NCBI RefSeq assembly: GCF_042666615.1
Contig: NZ_JBHTDD010000002.1
Coordinates: forward strand, 124,001 to 188,000
From: KBS50 sp042666615
GTDB taxonomy: Bacteria; Actinomycetota; Actinomycetes; Mycobacteriales; Micromonosporaceae
Direction of reading: 5' to 3'
DNA length: 64,000 bases
This document shows, piece by piece, positions 42,173 through 51,167 of this stretch (positions are counted from its first letter, which is position 1; each line of letters opens with the position of its first letter). A program made the translations under genes and the position numbers. A model generated the notes under the pieces. The model had not been told where the DNA came from. It worked only from the letters and a program-made list of their open reading frames with translations, and ran no database searches.

Positions 42173-44644
42173 TCAGCCCACCCGCTCGACCCGCGCGGTG
42201 CGGGCGTCCTTACGCACCTCGTACCGCACCGGCACCCGCTCCGCCAACGCCGGCACGTGGGTGACCAGGCCGACCATCCGGTCACCGCGCGCCGCCAGAT
42301 TTTCCAGAGTGGCCGCCACGGTGTCCAGGCTGGCCGCGTCGAGCGTCCCGAACCCCTCGTCCAGTACGATCGACTCCAGGCTCGCGGAGGTGGTGGAGAG
42401 GCCGGCGAGCTGTTCGGAGAGGGCCAACGCCAGGGCCAGCGACGCCTGGAAGGTCTCACCGCCGGAGAGCGTCCGCACCCCGCGCCGCAGCCCGGCGTCG
42501 TGCTGGTCGACCACGAAGAACTCACCCTTGTCGTGAACCAGGTCGTACTGGCCGCCGGACAGGTCCCGCAGAATCTCCGAGGCCCCGTCGACAAGCAGAT
42601 CCAGCGCCTCGGTGAGCAACCACCGCTCGAAGTTGTTGGCCCGCAGGTGGCCGGCGAGCGACCGGGCCACCCGTCCGGACCGTTCGTGCTCCTGCCGCTG
42701 GTCGGCCAGCTCCCGAGCCTGGTCCCGACGCTCGGTCACCCGGCGCAGGTCCGCCTCGGCCCGTTCCACGGCCACCGCCGCCGACCGCAGCGGGTCGTCG
42801 CCGGCGGCGAGTCCGGCCTCGACGAACAGCGTGTCGATGCGGTCCCGGGCCGCGGCAACAGCCCGGTGTGCCGATTTGACCGACTCGGCCGCGGCGGTCC
42901 GGGCGGCGCGTCGCCGCTGCGCCGCCGTCCCGGCCCAGTCGCACAACCCGGTCCACGCCGCACCGAGGTCGTCCCGGTCGGCGGCTGGGGGAGCGAACCG
43001 CGCCAAGCCGTCCCGGACCTCGTCGAACCGGCGCCACGCGGCGCGTACCCGCTCCTCGGCGTCGTCCACCTCGGCGCGGACCCGGCGGGCCTCCTCGCGG
43101 GCCCGGCGGACCGCCCCGCCGGCGGCCTCCAGGTCGCGGCGCAGCTCGGCGAGGGTGTCGAGGTCGCGACGCAGGGTGGCCGGGTCGGCAGCACCGGACA
43201 GCTGACCGTCCAGCTCGGCCAGCCGGGTGCGGAGCTGGTCCTGCCGCGCCTGACCGCGGGTCAGCGTCTGCTCGGTTCGGCGCGCCTCGGCGTCGCGTTG
43301 CTCCAACACGCGCTGGGCCGCCTGGGTAGCGGCGCGCGCCCGCTGCCCGGCCGCCTTCGCGACCGCCACCGCCGACTCGGCCGGAACCGGCGGCACCGTC
43401 GTCACCGGCTGCTCGCACACCGGGCAGGGCGCGCCGCGGCTCAGCTGGGCGCGCAGCGCGGCCGCCTGGTCGGCCGCCTTCGCCTCGTCGTGCGCCCGGA
43501 ACGCCGCCTCCAACTCCGCCGCCGCCTGGTCGGCGGTCGTCTTCGCGGCGGCGAGGTCGGTGGTCGCGCTCGCGTGCGCCGCGCGGGCCGCCGCCACCAC
43601 CTCCCCGGCCGCGTCCAGGTCGGCGGCCAGCTTGGCGCGGTCCTCGTGGGCGCGCAGCAGCAGGCGCAGGGCACTCTCGTCCCCGGCGCCGGCGAGTTCG
43701 CCGCGCAGCTTCTCCTCGCGTTCCTCGGCCCGGGTCACCGCGGCCGTCGCTGCGGCGGCCCGGTCACGCGCGTCGGCCACCGTGCGGGCCAGCTCCCCCA
43801 CATCGGCCGGCGCCCGGACCCGTCCCAGTTCGGCCAGGTCGGCGTCGAGGGTCACCAGCTCCGCCTCGGCCGCCGACACCGCCGACCGGGCGCTCTCCAG
43901 GTCCGGTACGTGGCCGGCGACCGCCTCGGCCAGCGTCCGGCGCGCCGCCACCGCCTCCGTCGCCTCGGCCACCGCGTCGTCGTCGGCCCCGGTCAACCCG
44001 GCGAGCACCTGGTCCACGGCGGCGAGCTGGGCGTCGGCCTGCGTCGCCCGGGTGGTGGCCAGCTTCTGGATCTCCTCGTAGACACCGAGCCCGAGCAGAT
44101 TGACCAGGATCTGCTGCCGGGTGGCCGGCTTTGCGTGCAGAAAGTCGGCGAACTGGCCCTGCGGCAGCAGCACACAGCTGGTGAACTGGTCGTACGGCAG
44201 CCCCACCGCCTCCAGCACGGCCGGCTCCATCTCACCCGGCGTGCCGGCGAGCACCTCGCCCAGGTCGTCCGGACTCATTCCGGTGTCCAGCTTGGTGACG
44301 TCGAAGCCGGCGGGCATGAGTTGCAGTCCGGCGTTGCCGGTCTTGACGTTGCCCCGGGAGTCCCGCCGGACGACCCGGGTCGCGACGTACCTGGCGCCGG
44401 CCGATTCGAATACCAACCGGACCCGTGCCTCGGTCGCCGAGGGGGCCAGCGCGTTGCCGATGCCCCGGCTGCCGCCCCAGCGGGGCACCTGGCCGTAGAG
44501 GGCGAAGCAGATCGCGTCGAGCACCGTGGACTTGCCCGACCCGGTGGGCCCGACGAGGGCGAAGAAGTCCGCGTCGGTGAAGTCGATTGTCGTCTCGTCC
44601 CGGAAGACGGTGAATCCGGCGAGGTCCAGCCGCAGCGGGCGCAC
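42173..44644 (-). CDS. sbcC: SMC-like exonuclease subunit SbcC (Rad50-type)
   Basis: An 823-residue ATPase from GTG 44644. It has a Walker A at 32-40 (GPTGSGKST), the FTSCVLLPQGQFADFL motif, long Ala/Glu/Arg coiled coils on both sides of a zinc hook with C407/C410 (CPVC), the signature LSGGETFQASLALALALSE and Walker B LESIVLDEGFGTLD. With SbcD it cleaves hairpins and blocked DNA ends. Its GTG overlaps the sbcD stop by one base (TAGTG). Confidence 0.95.
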   Translation of the reverse strand: MRPLRLDLAGFTVFRDETTIDFTDADFFALVGPTGSGKSTVLDAICFALYGQVPRWGGSRGIGNALAPSATEARVRLVFESAGARYVATRVVRRDSRGNVKTGNAGLQLMPAGFDVTKLDTGMSPDDLGEVLAGTPGEMEPAVLEAVGLPYDQFTSCVLLPQGQFADFLHAKPATRQQILVNLLGLGVYEEIQKLATTRATQADAQLAAVDQVLAGLTGADDDAVAEATEAVAARRTLAEAVAGHVPDLESARSAVSAAEAELVTLDADLAELGRVRAPADVGELARTVADARDRAAAATAAVTRAEEREEKLRGELAGAGDESALRLLLRAHEDRAKLAADLDAAGEVVAAARAAHASATTDLAAAKTTADQAAAELEAAFRAHDEAKAADQAAALRAQLSRGAPCPVCEQPVTTVPPVPAESAVAVAKAAGQRARAATQAAQRVLEQRDAEARRTEQTLTRGQARQDQLRTRLAELDGQLSGAADPATLRRDLDTLAELRRDLEAAGGAVRRAREEARRVRAEVDDAEERVRAAWRRFDEVRDGLARFAPPAADRDDLGAAWTGLCDWAGTAAQRRRAARTAAAESVKSAHRAVAAARDRIDTLFVEAGLAAGDDPLRSAAVAVERAEADLRRVTERRDQARELADQRQEHERSGRVARSLAGHLRANNFERWLLTEALDLLVDGASEILRDLSGGQYDLVHDKGEFFVVDQHDAGLRRGVRTLSGGETFQASLALALALSEQLAGLSTTSASLESIVLDEGFGTLDAASLDTVAATLENLAARGDRMVGLVTHVPALAERVPVRYEVRKDARTARVERVG

Positions 44645-45921
44645 TACTTCTCGACCTCCTCGTGCAGCTCGTCGAACAGCTCCCGGACCCCGTCCTCGGC
44701 GTCCTGACCCCGGCTGTCCAGATAGTCGGCGAACAGTTGACGCGGGGACCGGTCGGCGCGCTGGGCGGTCCGGGTGCCGGTGCCGGGCCGGGGCACCATG
44801 TCGGGGTCGATCCGTACCTCCAGGGCGTTCGGCAGCAGGTCCTGGACCTCCTCGCGCAGTCCGGCCCGGGGTGCCTCCCGGACGTACACCCGCAGCCACT
44901 CCGCCGGCCGGTCCGCGCCGCTCCCGGCGCCGTCGCCTCGGTGGGTCCCGCCCGCGGCGAGTCCGGCCTCGTTCCCGGCCGGACCGGATTCGTTCCCGCC
45001 TGGACCGGTCTCGTTACCGGCCGGGCGGACGCGTTCGGCGTACGCCGTCAGGTCGGCAAGCGTCCCGCGGACGGTCCGCAGCCGGGCAGCCACCGTGATC
45101 GGCACCTCGCGGACCTTCGCGGCGGTCTGGGCGGTCACCTCCACCACCGTCACCGACGGCCGGTTCTCCTCCTCGCCGAAGTCCACCGCGAGCGGGCTGC
45201 CGCTGTACCGGACCGGGCACGGTGCGATCACCTGCTGGGACCGGTGCAGGTGGCCGAGTGCCACATAGTGGGCGCTGGTCGGGAAGACCGTCGCCGGCAC
45301 CGCGTACCCGAGCACGGTGTGCGCCTCCCGCTCGCCGCCGCCGGCGTGCGCGCCGACCACCGTGAGGTGCGCGGTGACCAGGTGCACCCGGTCGGGCGCG
45401 TCGAAGCCCTCGGTGAGCCGGCCGAGCAGCCGGCCCATGTGGTCGGCGTAGGTCTGGGTGGCCTCCGCCGCGGTCAGCTCGTACATCTCCACGGCGCGGA
45501 TGGCGTACCGCTGGGACAGGAAGGGCAGGGCGACCAGCCGCCACGCCTCCCCACCAGTGGTGCGGCCGTCGATGACATGGTCGGCGGCGTTGTCCCGGAC
45601 GCTGCCGCGCAGGGTGATGCCGGCGGCCTCGGCCCACGGGCGCAGCGCGTCCAGGGCGGGTCCATTGTCGTGGTTGCCGCCGATCACCACCACGTCGGCG
45701 CCGGTCGCGCGCAGCGCCGACAACGCCCGGGTGACCAGCCGGGTGGCGTCCGGAGTGGGGGCCGCCGTGTCGTACAGGTCGCCGGCCACGATGACCAGGT
45801 CGGGCCGTTCCGCCCGGGCAGCCTGGACCACCTCGGCGAGCACGGCGACGTGCTCCTCGGTCCGGACGCGTCCCTTGAGGACCTTCCCGACGTGCCAGTC
45901 GGAGGTGTGCAGGATCTTCAT
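44644..45921 (-). CDS. sbcD: Exonuclease subunit SbcD (Mre11-type)
   Basis: A 425-residue metallophosphoesterase. It has the Mre11 motifs in order: LHTSDWHVGK, VIVAGDLYDTAAP, VVIGGNHDNGPALDAL, VTAHLTVVGAHAGGG and ALGHLHRSQ. It is Mn-dependent and nicks or trims DNA ends with SbcC. A segment near 305-325 with imperfect GNE repeats (AGNETGPGGNESGPAGNEAG) is an unusual low-complexity insertion. It lies three bases after herA and is coupled to sbcC. Confidence 0.94.
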   Translation of the reverse strand: MKILHTSDWHVGKVLKGRVRTEEHVAVLAEVVQAARAERPDLVIVAGDLYDTAAPTPDATRLVTRALSALRATGADVVVIGGNHDNGPALDALRPWAEAAGITLRGSVRDNAADHVIDGRTTGGEAWRLVALPFLSQRYAIRAVEMYELTAAEATQTYADHMGRLLGRLTEGFDAPDRVHLVTAHLTVVGAHAGGGEREAHTVLGYAVPATVFPTSAHYVALGHLHRSQQVIAPCPVRYSGSPLAVDFGEEENRPSVTVVEVTAQTAAKVREVPITVAARLRTVRGTLADLTAYAERVRPAGNETGPGGNESGPAGNEAGLAAGGTHRGDGAGSGADRPAEWLRVYVREAPRAGLREEVQDLLPNALEVRIDPDMVPRPGTGTRTAQRADRSPRQLFADYLDSRGQDAEDGVRELFDELHEEVEK

Positions 45922-45924
45922 GGT

Positions 45925-47724
45925 CTAGAACGGGATGTCGTCGTCGGCGAGCCCGCCGGAGCGTGAACCCACGACGGCGAACGGGTCGGCGGACTGGGTG
46001 ATCGACCGCAGTGTCTCGGACGGCGCCGCCCCCGCCTCACCGACCCGGGTGGCCCAGGCCGGGAACGGGAACTCCAGGCACAGCGGCACCGGAATGTCGG
46101 GCTGGTTGACGAACATGGTGCCCGGCTTGGCCAGCAGCGCCCGCTGCCGCTGGGCGGGTGGCAGGAAGCCGTATTCGGGCCGGCCCGCCTCGGCCGGGTC
46201 CAGCCGGCCCACCACCTTGATCGCCGAGTTGGTCACGATCCGCCGCTCCACCTCGCTCGCGGTCTGCTGCGCGCCGATCAGGATCACCCCGAGCGAGCGA
46301 CCCCGCTCGGCGATGTCCAGTAGCACCTCCTTGATCGGGGAGGAGCCCTCGCGGGGGGCGTACTTGTTCAGCTCGTCCAGCACCACGAAAAGCAGCGGCT
46401 TGGCCGTGCCGGCCTTCTCCTTGCGGTCGAACTCGGTCTTGAGCGTCACGCCGACCACGAACCGCTGCGCCCGGTCCGGCAGGTTGTGCAGGTCGACCAC
46501 GGTGACCTGGGCGCTGGCCGCGGTGTTGATGGCGTGCGGCCGGCGGGTGGCCAGGTCGCCCCGGATCAACCGGGCCAGGTCCCGCTTGCTGTTGATCAGC
46601 CGGCGGGCGAACGCGTTCACCGTGCCGATGCCGACGGCGCTGCCGGCCCAGTCCGCCCGGGTCTCGTCGTCGGAGAGTTGCGCCACGATGTGGTCCACCA
46701 GATCCGGGTACGAGTGCAGCCGGGTGCCGTCGACGCTCACCCCGCCGTCGGCCGGCTGCGCGTACCGGGCGAGATGCGCCGCGACCGAGTGCACCACCAT
46801 CGTGTACTGCTGGCGCTCGTCGTCGGCATCGGCGAAGACGTACGGCAGCAGCCGGTCGGCGCAGAACTCGGTGAGCGTCCAGTAGAAGCTGTCCACTCCG
46901 GACAGCCGGCTCGTCACGTCCGGCGTGCCGGACGAGTCCCCGGCGCGGGGCGGGGCGTACACCCGGACGTCGGGGAACGCGCCGGCGGCCAGGCCGAGCT
47001 GGGCGTACGCCGCCCGGGTCGGATCGTCCAGCCGGTTGTTGGGATGGTCGAGGAAGAGCAGGTCCTCGCCCTTGACGTTGAAGATGAGCGCCTTGGCGTT
47101 CACCGCGTCGCCGCCCAGCATGCCGGAGCGGAACACCGAGTAGAGCAGGAACGTGGCGAAGCTGGTCTTGGTGGCCACTCCGGAGATGCCGGAGATGGAG
47201 ACGTGCGCGCCGCGGGTGCCGTCGAGGAAGTCCGCGTTCAGGTAGACCGGTACGCCGTCGCGTCCGGTGCCCATCGGCACCCGGCGCTCCATCCGGTCGA
47301 AGTGCAACGCCCGCGCCCGCGCGTCGCCCTCGGCGCGATGCACCACGGCGCCGGGCGACGGCGGGACGTACAGCTCAGGATCGACCCGGGTGGTGGTGAT
47401 CTCGGCGGCCTCCTGCACCATGGCCGGCAGCGTGCCGTCGGCGATGGCGAACACGTCCGAGTCGAACTGGGCACCCTCGTGTCGGGCCCGGACCTGGGTC
47501 ACCACCCCGGCGATGGTCACCGGTTCCCGGTCGGGGACGTCGCGCCGGGTCACCACCACGTCGTCGAGTTGCAGGTAGCTGCCGGGGGCGACAGCCGTCC
47601 AGAACTGCAGCGGGGTGGCGTCGGCGGTGCCCAGGACCCGGCCGACCGCCGCGCCCTCGGGCTGCCGGTCGGTCACCTCGGTCGGGGTCCCGGTCCGCTC
47701 ATGGTCTTGGTACACCTGTTGCAT
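45925..47724 (-). CDS. herA: HerA-type DNA translocase
   Basis: A 599-residue FtsK/HerA-clan ATPase. Residues ~25-130 form the HAS-barrel (GRVLGTADATPLQFWTAVAPGSYLQLDDVVV). The Walker A is at 179-188 (GISGVATKTS) in the form typical of HerA, and the Walker B is in LLFVVLDELNKYAPR; the C-terminal ATPase strands end in RPEYGFLPPAQRQRALLAKPGTMFV. HerA forms hexamers that drive DNA through the NurA nuclease. It leads an operon with sbcD, sbcC and a nurA-like gene. Confidence 0.88.
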   Translation of the reverse strand: MQQVYQDHERTGTPTEVTDRQPEGAAVGRVLGTADATPLQFWTAVAPGSYLQLDDVVVTRRDVPDREPVTIAGVVTQVRARHEGAQFDSDVFAIADGTLPAMVQEAAEITTTRVDPELYVPPSPGAVVHRAEGDARARALHFDRMERRVPMGTGRDGVPVYLNADFLDGTRGAHVSISGISGVATKTSFATFLLYSVFRSGMLGGDAVNAKALIFNVKGEDLLFLDHPNNRLDDPTRAAYAQLGLAAGAFPDVRVYAPPRAGDSSGTPDVTSRLSGVDSFYWTLTEFCADRLLPYVFADADDERQQYTMVVHSVAAHLARYAQPADGGVSVDGTRLHSYPDLVDHIVAQLSDDETRADWAGSAVGIGTVNAFARRLINSKRDLARLIRGDLATRRPHAINTAASAQVTVVDLHNLPDRAQRFVVGVTLKTEFDRKEKAGTAKPLLFVVLDELNKYAPREGSSPIKEVLLDIAERGRSLGVILIGAQQTASEVERRIVTNSAIKVVGRLDPAEAGRPEYGFLPPAQRQRALLAKPGTMFVNQPDIPVPLCLEFPFPAWATRVGEAGAAPSETLRSITQSADPFAVVGSRSGGLADDDIPF

Positions 47725-47815
47725 CCTGCCCCACCCGGACGACCCGGCGCCAAACGACGCGGCGGGGCGTCACCGAAAACCTGAGGACGCGCGTCGCGGC
47801 GCAACGCTCCGTGTC

Positions 47816-48304
47816 ATGGCGAACGCGAATAGTTCATGTCCACTACCATCGGCGTCCGTGCCTTTCGGGTCGGAGCCTTTTGACGTGGTGTACTTCGCTC
47901 GACATCCTCAGGATGACCCGGACGAGAGTGTGCCTGGTCGAGACTTTCTTCGTTCCTGTCCGTCCGGTGTTCGAGCCAAGTTCGCGGCGGTGTTGACCGC
48001 TGTGGCTGCTGCCCCGCCCCACAGGTTCGCCGGCGGCGGCTACTGGCAGGCCATGCATGGCGACATGGCTGGTTGGTTCGAGGTCCGACTTGACGGGCCC
48101 AAGCCCGGTGGCGGCAGGGGACGGCATCACTATCGGTTGTACTGCCTGCTCGACCACGAGGCGGCGGGCAGAACCCGTCCATTGCTCGTGGTGGTCTCGG
48201 GTATGAGTAAGCCGTTCCGCTCAACGCTGACAACGTCGGACTACGCGGCTGTCAGGCAGTTGGGCTCCGAGTATCAGAAGCGCAATCCGCGGTCGTTGCG
48301 GTGA
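47816..48304 (+). CDS. HigB/Gp49-like toxin-family protein
   Basis: A 162-residue protein from ATG 47816. The central part (ANVRAKF-like SGVRAKFAAVLTAVAAAPPHRF, WFEVRLDG, HYRLYCLLDHE, PLLVVVSGMSKPF) resembles the phage Gp49/HigB RelE-like fold, in which a basic patch and a C-terminal lysine cleave mRNA on the ribosome. Its third codon positions are less GC-rich than its neighbours, which suggests a transferred gene. The plausible antitoxin is not co-directional: it lies convergent, 7 bases away. Confidence 0.65.
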   Translation: MANANSSCPLPSASVPFGSEPFDVVYFARHPQDDPDESVPGRDFLRSCPSGVRAKFAAVLTAVAAAPPHRFAGGGYWQAMHGDMAGWFEVRLDGPKPGGGRGRHHYRLYCLLDHEAAGRTRPLLVVVSGMSKPFRSTLTTSDYAAVRQLGSEYQKRNPRSLR

Positions 48305-48311
48305 GCAGTAG

Positions 48312-48713
48312 CTATGCGGCAGGGCGCTGGCGCTTCCGGGTAATGTCGCCGTCGGGTCTGACGCGTCGGACGGGCGGCCGTCCGGTGCGTAGCGGTTCCG
48401 TGATCGCCTCGCGCTCGGCCGCCGACATCGGCCGTACGGAGATGTGCAGACCGAGTGCGGCAGCAACCGCCGCCAGTGTCCCGAGGGTGGGGTTGACGTT
48501 GCCGGCCGAGAACAGGCGACGGACGGTGGCCGGCTCGGCTCCGATCGCCCGCGCCACGTCCGCCTTCGATAGACCGGAGGCGGTCCGAGCGTCGTCGAGC
48601 GCGTTGATGATGGCGTCGACCGTCGCGATGCGGACGGACTCGGTGACGAAGCTCCGGAGAAAATCCGGATCGGTCAAGTCGTCGTTCAGGTCGTCCTGAA
48701 AGCCACTGCTCAT
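48312..48713 (-). CDS. XRE/HigA-like antitoxin-family regulator
   Basis: A 133-residue protein from ATG 48713, with GGAGG five bases upstream. Residues ~45-95 are a helix-turn-helix (ARTASGLSKADVARAIGAEPATVRRLFSAGNVNPTLGTLAAVAAALG), as in HigA-type antitoxins. The N-terminal acidic stretch could contact a toxin. It faces the HigB-like gene tail to tail. An imperfect palindrome overlaps its promoter and may be its own binding site. Confidence 0.75.
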   Translation of the reverse strand: MSSGFQDDLNDDLTDPDFLRSFVTESVRIATVDAIINALDDARTASGLSKADVARAIGAEPATVRRLFSAGNVNPTLGTLAAVAAALGLHISVRPMSAAEREAITEPLRTGRPPVRRVRPDGDITRKRQRPAA

Positions 48714-48731
48714 CACTGCCTCCCGCGGGAA

Positions 48732-48749
48732 CGTACCATAAACGATACG
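48732..48749 (-). promoter_or_regulatory. Imperfect palindrome upstream of the XRE gene
   Basis: Read on the - strand, CGTATCGTTTATGGTACG is an 18-bp imperfect palindrome holding TATCGT and TATGGT -10-like boxes, about 20 bases before the start at 48713. Autoregulation by the XRE protein is the likely reading. Confidence 0.45.
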
Positions 48750-48985
48750 CCGACGGTGATGTCCGGGGCTGGTGCCTGCTGGATATGTGGCCGGGGGAGC
48801 CGGTAAGCTCTCGACCCGGCGGGTCCTTACGCCGTACCTCCTGACCGGGTGCCCACGCCGCCCGGCGACGCGGAGGCGAAGGGGACGAACGAGCCTCAGG
48901 GATCGCGCACCGGTCCGTTCCGTCCTGGCCGGCTGGCGCGGCGTCGACGCGTGGGGTGCCGCCGCGTCGGCGGCAGGAGCCAACG

Positions 48986-50314
48986 ATGACCAGCAAGAAG
49001 CAGCTCAAGGACCGGATCCGGGCCCGGATGGCGGCCACCGGCGAGCGCTATTCCACCGCCCGCCGGCACGTCCTCGGTCGGGACCCGGGCGAGGCCCCGA
49101 CCCCCGACGCCGGCTATCCGTTGCGCGGCGGTGCGCACCCCGACTCGGCCGTCGTGGCCAACGTGGCGGCCCACCACGGGCTGCGGCTGGCGGCGACCGG
49201 CGCGCCGCCCAGCGAGGCGCTGGTCTTCGGTCTCGGCGGCGGTCTCGGCGCCGGCTACATCCTGTGGGAGTTCGCCAGGCACGACACCCGGGCGCTGGTG
49301 CTCGGCTTCCGCAACGGCTGGCAGTACACCGGTCGCTGGGTGCGTCAGGCGCTGCACCGGCTCGGCGTGCCGTTCGACGAGCAGGCCACCTCGGGCACCG
49401 CCCGCGCGGCGACCCAGTTGTCGACGGCGCTCGACGCGGGCGAGCCGGCGATCATCTGGCCGGACCGGTACCTGGCCGGCTATTGGCACCTGCCGCCGCA
49501 CCTGGACGGGCACGGCGGGCACCCGGTGCTCGCGTACGCCACCGACGGCGACCGGGTACGCCTCGACGACCGCAACCTGGCCCCGCTGACGGTGTCCCGG
49601 CAGGCGCTGGACGTGGCCCGGGCGCGCGTCGTGTCGTACCGGAATCTGCTGCTCGTGCCGCGACCCGGCGCGGACCGGGAACTGTCCGACGCGGACCTGC
49701 GCGCGGCGCTGCTGGCCGGCCTGGCCGAATGCGCCGACCACCTGCGGCAGACCTCGGAGTCGTTCTCGCTGCCGGCCTGGCGCAAGTGGTCCCGGATGAT
49801 GACCGACAAGCGCAACGCCAAGGGTTGGCCGCGGGTCTTCGCCGACGGGCGGGGCGTGGCCGGCGCGTTGCTGTCGACCTGGGAGGGAATCGAGCCGGCC
49901 GGCATCACCGGCGGCAACCTGCGCCGCCTGTACGCCGACTTCCTCACCGAGGCCGCCGGGCTGCTCGACGCCCCGGCGCTCGGCGACGTGGCCGGCGCGT
50001 TCGCGGTGGCGGCGCGCGGCTGGCACGAGGTGGCCGAGGCGGCCTGCCCGACCGCCGTGCCGGAGTTCGCCCGGCTGCGCGAGCTGACCGCCGAGGTCAA
50101 CGGCGGCGTCGTCGCGGACGGTGACGCGGGCGCCGCCGAGGCGGCGTCGGCGGCCGAGCGGCTGTGGGCGCTGCGGGCGCGGTGCGACGAGTCGCCGCCG
50201 CTGGATGCCGCCGCCCTGGGCGAGCTGTTCGCGGCCACCGGCGAACGGCTGCGCGAGGTCTACCACCTGGAGGCGGCGGCCGTACGCGGACTGCACGCCG
50301 CCCTCGACCTCTAG
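48986..50314 (+). CDS. BtrH N-terminal domain protein with DUF4872
   Basis: A 442-residue protein from ATG 48986 with CAGGAG upstream. Its N-terminal half (ALVFGLGGGLGAGYILWEF, GWQYTGRWVRQAL, GEPAIIWPDRYLAGYWHLPPHLDGHGGHPVLAYATDG) resembles BtrH, the acyl transferase of butirosin synthesis that has a papain-like fold; the second half resembles DUF4872. There are no aminoglycoside genes nearby. The BtrH-type catalytic cysteine is not obvious, so an acyl- or peptidyl-transfer role is uncertain. Confidence 0.68.
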   Translation: MTSKKQLKDRIRARMAATGERYSTARRHVLGRDPGEAPTPDAGYPLRGGAHPDSAVVANVAAHHGLRLAATGAPPSEALVFGLGGGLGAGYILWEFARHDTRALVLGFRNGWQYTGRWVRQALHRLGVPFDEQATSGTARAATQLSTALDAGEPAIIWPDRYLAGYWHLPPHLDGHGGHPVLAYATDGDRVRLDDRNLAPLTVSRQALDVARARVVSYRNLLLVPRPGADRELSDADLRAALLAGLAECADHLRQTSESFSLPAWRKWSRMMTDKRNAKGWPRVFADGRGVAGALLSTWEGIEPAGITGGNLRRLYADFLTEAAGLLDAPALGDVAGAFAVAARGWHEVAEAACPTAVPEFARLRELTAEVNGGVVADGDAGAAEAASAAERLWALRARCDESPPLDAAALGELFAATGERLREVYHLEAAAVRGLHAALDL

Positions 50315-50324
50315 CTTGGGCCGG

Positions 50325-51155
50325 TCACCACGGCCGAACCCGGTCGCCCGGACCGTCGCCGCACTGATGATCGACCGCGGGGCTGGACCGGTCCACGCGC
50401 CGGAGTTTGGTCCAGCCGGTCCAGCCCCGTTGGGTCAGCAGGTCGATCAGCCGACCGGCCTGCGGCACGGTGTCGAACGTCCAGGTGTCCATGAGCCTGA
50501 CCAGCGGCGGCTCGACGCCGGTGTCGTCGATGTAGTCCTCACCCTGTTCGTCGGCCAGTTCGGTGATGTATGCGGCCAGTTTGTCGGCGAGTTCCACCAG
50601 TCGCGGGTCGTCGGCGGTTCGGTCGAGAACCTGGCTCAGCACGAGATAGAAGTCGGCGAAACGCGGGTCGGTGAGCTGCTCGCGCTTGCGCGCCATCCAC
50701 TCCGGGACGCGCTCGGGCGAGCGGGCGCTCAGCACTATCCAGCCGTCGCGCTCGACCCGCACGATCCGCTCGTCGACGCCGAGTGCCCGCAGGTGGTCGA
50801 GATACTCGACCACCTGCGGGGGCAGCACCAGGTTGTCGCCGGAGGCGAGGCGGGCGATCCGTTCGCGGTGCCGTTGCCGCCGCCGGATCTCGGCTCTCAG
50901 CCGTTTGTCGATGTCCGCCACCGCCGCGGTGAACTCCTCCTCGCGGGACCGCAACAGCTCCCGCACCCGGGAGAGCGGAACCCCGGCCTCGGCGAGCGTC
51001 CGGACCTTGATCAGCTCCACCACATCGTCGGCGCCGTACCGCCGGTATCCGGACCGGTCCCGCTCCGGCTCCGGCAGCAGCCCCTTGGCGTGGTAGTGCC
51101 GCACGGTACGCACTGTCACCCCGGCGTGCGACGCCAGCTCGCTGATGGTCAGCAT
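50325..51155 (-). CDS. MerR-family transcriptional regulator
   Basis: A 276-residue protein with an N-terminal MerR winged helix (LTISELASHAGVTVRTVRHYHAKGLLPEPERDRSGYRRYGADDVVELIKVRTLAEAGVPLSRV) and a long C-terminal domain likely to bind a ligand. It has no metal-binding cysteine cluster, so a small organic ligand is more likely. It lies 12 bases after the hydrolase gene on the same strand and probably controls the operon through the palindrome at 52028-52048. Confidence 0.87.
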   Translation of the reverse strand: MLTISELASHAGVTVRTVRHYHAKGLLPEPERDRSGYRRYGADDVVELIKVRTLAEAGVPLSRVRELLRSREEEFTAAVADIDKRLRAEIRRRQRHRERIARLASGDNLVLPPQVVEYLDHLRALGVDERIVRVERDGWIVLSARSPERVPEWMARKREQLTDPRFADFYLVLSQVLDRTADDPRLVELADKLAAYITELADEQGEDYIDDTGVEPPLVRLMDTWTFDTVPQAGRLIDLLTQRGWTGWTKLRRVDRSSPAVDHQCGDGPGDRVRPW

Positions 51156-51167
51156 CTCCCGCGGCTC

